Shown: positions 62,486 to 64,000 of the stretch, piece after piece
How positions within the stretch are numbered: the first letter of the stretch is position 1
Layout: every line of letters begins with the position of its first letter
Assembly: GCA_033782935.1 (NCBI GenBank)
Contig: JAWQEG010000508.1
Coordinates: 367,501-431,500 of the forward strand
From: Petrolisthes cinctipes
Lineage: Eukaryota > Arthropoda > Malacostraca > Decapoda > Porcellanidae
Length of the DNA stretch: 64,000 nt
Direction: 5' to 3'
Translations under genes and position numbers: made by a program
The notes under the pieces: model-generated
Seen by the model: only the letters and a program-made list of their open reading frames with translations
Database searches by the model: none
Told to the model about the DNA's origin: nothing

Positions 62486-64000
62486 TGTACAGATACCTTC
62501 TGGGACCTCTAAATATCGAATTTTCGGGTGTTTTGGGACTGAATTTGAGATATCGATTTTTTGGCACCTAAAATGTCGATTTTTAGCATGTTTTTAGCCT
62601 ATATTTTGAAAATATTCTAGCAATGTGTAGGCATGTACAGATTGCTTCTGGGACCCCAAAATATTGAATTTTCGGGTGTTTTGAGCCTGAATTTGAGATA
62701 TAAACGGGTACAGAAGATACATGCACATATTGACTTTGGGCACCTAAGAGATCGATTTTCAGTATGTTTTTGGCCTGTATTTTGAAAATACTCTAACACG
62801 GAGTAGGCATGTACAGATACCTTCTGGGACCTCTAAATATCGAATTTTCGGGTGTTTTGGGACTGAATTTGAGATATCGATTTTTTGGCACCTAAAATGT
62901 CGATTTTTAGCATGTTTTTAGCCTATATTTTGAAAATATTCTAGCACTGTGTAGGCATGTACAGATTGCTTCTGGGACCCCAAAATATTGAATTTTCGGA
63001 TGTTTTGAGCCTGAATTTGAGATATAAACGGGTACAGAAGATACATGCACATATTGACTTTGGGCATCTAAAATATCGATTTTCAGCATGTTTTGGGCCT
63101 GTATTTTGAAAATACTCTAACACTGAGTAGGCATGTACAGATTGCTTCTGGGACCCCAAAATATTGAATTTTCGGGTGTTTTGAGCCTGAATTTGAGATA
63201 TAAACGGGTACTGAAGATGCATGCACATATCGACTTTTGTGCACCTAAAAGATCGATTTTCAGTATGTTATGAGCATGTATTTTGAAAATATTCTAACAC
63301 GGAGTGTACATGTACAGATCGCTTCTGGGACCCCTAAATATCGAATTTTCGGGTGTTTTGGGACTGAATTTGAGATATCGACTTTTTGGCACCTAAAAGA
63401 TTGGTTTTTAGCATGTTTTTAGCCTATATTTTGAAAATATTCTAGCACTGTACAGATTGCTTCTGGGACCCCAAAATATTGAATTTTCGGGTGTTTCGAG
63501 CCTGAATTTGAGATATAAACGGGTACAGAAGATACATGCACATATTGACTTTGGGCACCAAAAATATCGATTTTCAGCATGTTTTGGGCCTGAATTTTGA
63601 AAATACTCTAACACGGAGTAGGCATGTACAGATCGCTTCTGGGACCCCAAAATATCGAATTTTCGGGTGTTTAGGGCCAGAATTTGAGATATAAACGGGT
63701 ACAGAAGATGCATGCACATATCGACTTTTGGGCACCTAAAAGATCGATTTTCAGTATGTTTTTGGCCTGTATTTTGAAAATACTCTAACACGGAGTAGGC
63801 ATGTACAGATACCTTCTGGGACCTCTAAATATCGAATTTTCGGGTGTTTTGGGACTGAATTTGAGATATCGATTTTTTGGCACCTAAAATGTCGATTTTT
63901 AGCATGTTTTTAGCCTATATTTTGAAAATATTCAAGCACTGATTAGGCATGTACAGATTGCTTCTGGGACCCCAAAATATTGAATTTTGGGGTGTTTTGA
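62486..64000 (+). repeat. HOR block 12: copy of 53195-54709 (shift 9,291)
   Basis: HORs start at 62486 (324), 62810 (501), 63311 (491) and 63802 (cut by the window end). Lengths and order match 53195, 53519, 54020 and 54511. Shared rare marks are GGAGTGTACATGTACAG (about 63301 and 54010) and GAATTTTGGGGTG at 63984-63996 and 54693-54705. The S at 63802 is S1-like where 54511 has an S2-like back, although the following A shares the private G, so the S was probably converted. Confidence 0.9.

Larger units (their letters stand above)
1..64000 (+). repeat. Satellite DNA array, 176/177-bp and 148-bp monomers in higher-order repeats
   Basis: The window is filled edge to edge by one satellite family. 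Monomers begin at a TGTACA hexamer that recurs about every 148 or 176/177 bases. I mapped 134 short monomers, 251 complete long monomers and one cut monomer at the right edge. HOR lengths sum exactly to 63,801 bases before the last, incomplete HOR, so nothing else is inserted. All units share one orientation. Neither array edge is in the window. Established knowledge: satellites of this monomer size in HORs are typical of eukaryotic centromeric or other constitutive heterochromatin. That this one is centromeric is inference. The family is not one I recognise and I cannot assign a species. Confidence 0.98.

Noticed and set aside
1..64000. CRISPR array
   Set aside because: Repeats are long and contiguous, with no unique spacers of constant length, no 20-50 bp direct repeats and no cas genes.
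1..64000. Transposon, LTR or other mobile element
   Set aside because: No terminal repeats, target-site duplications, polyproteins or transposase-like frames are visible. The monomer map leaves no unaccounted bases.
1..64000. rRNA spacer, tRNA or other RNA genes, telomere repeats
   Set aside because: No rRNA or tRNA-like segments and no short G-rich telomeric tandem motifs were seen. Each segment is a recognisable S or L monomer.
1..64000. Species or clade assignment from the monomer
   Set aside because: The monomer does not match any satellite I can name with confidence. Length near 176 bp is shared by unrelated plant, animal and other centromeric satellites. A repeat-database search with the consensus would decide.

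Overview
The whole 64,000-base window is one uninterrupted head-to-tail satellite DNA array. I find no gene, RNA gene, transposon, CRISPR array, inverted block or stretch of single-copy sequence. All monomers point the same way. Tandem monomers of about 176 bp in nested higher-order repeats (HORs) point to eukaryotic heterochromatin, such as a centromere, pericentromere, subtelomere or a heterochromatic sex or B chromosome. Nothing in the sequence names the species. One long monomer hand-counts at about 41% GC and still carries seven CpGs.

Monomers, counted from the conserved TGTACA boundary, fall into two length classes. There are 134 short monomers (S; 148 bp, with 149, 147 and 138 bp variants), 251 complete long monomers (L; mostly 176 or 177 bp) and one cut L at the right edge. 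S is an L that lost 29 bp between two ATAT copies. L monomers divide into A (176 bp), B (177 bp) and C (177 bp; A-like front, B-like back). L itself is an old dimer: positions 8-63 match positions 96-152 at about 82%, offset 88 bp. Each HOR begins with one S and continues with one to four L monomers. Among 133 complete HORs, 76 have two L (mostly 501 bp), 38 have one (mostly 324 bp), 15 have three (677/678 bp) and 4 have four (853/854 bp). These lengths sum exactly to the mapped span 1-63801. In many places S1-A2-C and S2-A1-B alternate, giving a 1,002-bp six-monomer super-unit.

Layout. 1-24940 is a patchwork of copies at shifts 2,181, 2,151, 9,950/9,449, 11,129 and 18,928 bp. 24941-34686 holds an A-rich subfamily inside a 5.7-kb tandem duplication. 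35011-43264 is an exact-length 4,127-bp tandem duplication. 43117-47565 is a strict 324/501 alternation (825-bp period). 48568-57160 is mixed and is partly copied 6.4-6.8 kb downstream. 57161-62485 is a 2,662-bp tandem duplication. 62486-64000 repeats 53195-54709.

There are no genes to work together here. What the window records is array evolution: an 88-bp ancestor, then a 176-bp dimer, a 29-bp loss making S, an S-L-L unit, 1-kb HORs, and repeated in-register multi-kilobase duplications with gene conversion. The open reading frames of up to 237 codons come from the 177-bp (3 x 59) period and are not presented as genes.
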